NCBI GenBank assembly: GCA_035648055.1
Contig: DASRMF010000064.1
Span: 1-14,353, forward strand
DNA length: 14,353 nucleotides
Direction: 5' to 3'
Origin: Sediminicultor sp035648055
Lineage (GTDB): Bacteria > Atribacterota > Phoenicimicrobiia > Phoenicimicrobiales > Phoenicimicrobiaceae
Shown here: positions 14,024 through 14,353 of the stretch, in pieces
Layout: each line of letters opens with the position of its first letter
How positions within the stretch are numbered: the first letter of the stretch is position 1
Notes under the pieces: model-generated
Database searches by the model: none
Seen by the model: the letters and a program-made list of their open reading frames with translations, nothing else
What the model was told of the DNA's origin: nothing
Made by a program: the position numbers and the translations under genes

Positions 14024-14353
14024 TTAATTTTGAATATTAAAATATTTTTCCAGCATAGCTCGGGCTATAGGGGCGGCTGCTTCTCCCCCTTCTCCTCCAT
14101 TTTCCAGAAAAACGGTAATACAAACTTCTGGATTCTCATAAGGGGAGAAACCGATAAACCAGGCGTGAGTCTCCCCCTGAGGATTTTCAGCTGTCCCGGT
14201 CTTCCCGGCTACCGCTAATTCTTTAATATTTGCTCTCCAGCCCGTTCCCGTTAATATAGTCTGCCTTAATCCTTCTTTAACAATCTTAAATGTATCCGGA
14301 GAAAAATTTAGTTTCTTATAAATTTCCGGTTTAATTTCTTTTACGGTTTTACC
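14024..14353 (-). CDS. mrdA: Penicillin-binding protein 2, C-terminal 109 residues (cut by window edge)
   Basis: The minus-strand frame is open from the right edge to a TAA at 14024-14026. It encodes the end of a transpeptidase domain: the KTGT active-site box (residues 51-54 of the fragment) in LAVAGKTGTAENPQGETHAWFIGFSP, then ITVFLENGGEGGEAAAPIARAMLEKYF, typical of the class B PBP2 C-terminus. PBP2 cross-links the glycan strands made by RodA. The SXXK and SXN boxes lie outside the window, so activity cannot be judged. The neighbouring rodA gene, 71 bp downstream, supports mrdA (PBP2) over the divisome protein PBP3. The frame was read by hand from the minus strand. Confidence 0.93.
   Translation of the reverse strand, partial: GKTVKEIKPEIYKKLNFSPDTFKIVKEGLRQTILTGTGWRANIKELAVAGKTGTAENPQGETHAWFIGFSPYENPEVCITVFLENGGEGGEAAAPIARAMLEKYFNIQN

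Noticed and set aside
14024..14353. Truncated penicillin-binding protein as a pseudogene
   Set aside because: The frame is open to the window edge and keeps the KTGT box and normal C-terminus, so it is cut by the window only.

Overview
The window is an AT-rich stretch of a bacterial chromosome in which every recognisable gene lies on the minus strand, so it reads biologically from right to left. The organism looks like a diderm from a poorly characterised low-GC lineage. It has an ExbB/ExbD/TonB-like energy-transduction cluster and a secreted TPR protein, which point to an outer membrane. It also has the rodA - radical SAM - DUF2344 - RNase G - L21 - L27 - Obg order common in Firmicutes-type genomes, but without the Prp (YsxB) gene and without the cleavable L27 N-terminus that go together in Firmicutes. 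A candidate phylum such as Atribacterota, Aerophobota or Omnitrophota would fit; this is inference and not proven by the window.

Layout from right to left. (1) Cell elongation: the C-terminal end of penicillin-binding protein 2 (mrdA), then the SEDS glycosyltransferase rodA, together the core septum-independent peptidoglycan synthase pair. (2) A TIGR03960-type radical SAM protein and its DUF2344 (TIGR03936) partner as two separate genes. (3) RNase G/E. (4) A likely sigma-70 promoter and short leader, then rplU and rpmA, closed by a strong intrinsic terminator. (5) obgE, a ribosome-assembly GTPase. (6) An envelope cluster: a 1206-residue exported TPR protein with a CsgG/FlgO/TolB-N-like front domain, exbB and exbD (overlapping), and a GTG-started TonB/TolA-like protein cut by the left edge.

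The least ordinary content is between the genes. In at least six intergenic gaps the DNA is built from degenerate 7-bp units that begin with ACT on the + strand near the preceding gene's stop codon and with AGT (the reverse sense) further on, in exact 7-base phase. Close to the start codon of the next gene there is often a second, 8-bp-periodic array (AATTRACC or similar). Embedded in two gaps are palindromes flanked by GTAG, the hallmark of REP elements handled by RAYT transposases. In the 468-bp rplU-rng gap these are nested inside further inverted repeats. The gaps inside the rplU-rpmA-obgE block and the mrdA-rodA gap lack the heptamers.
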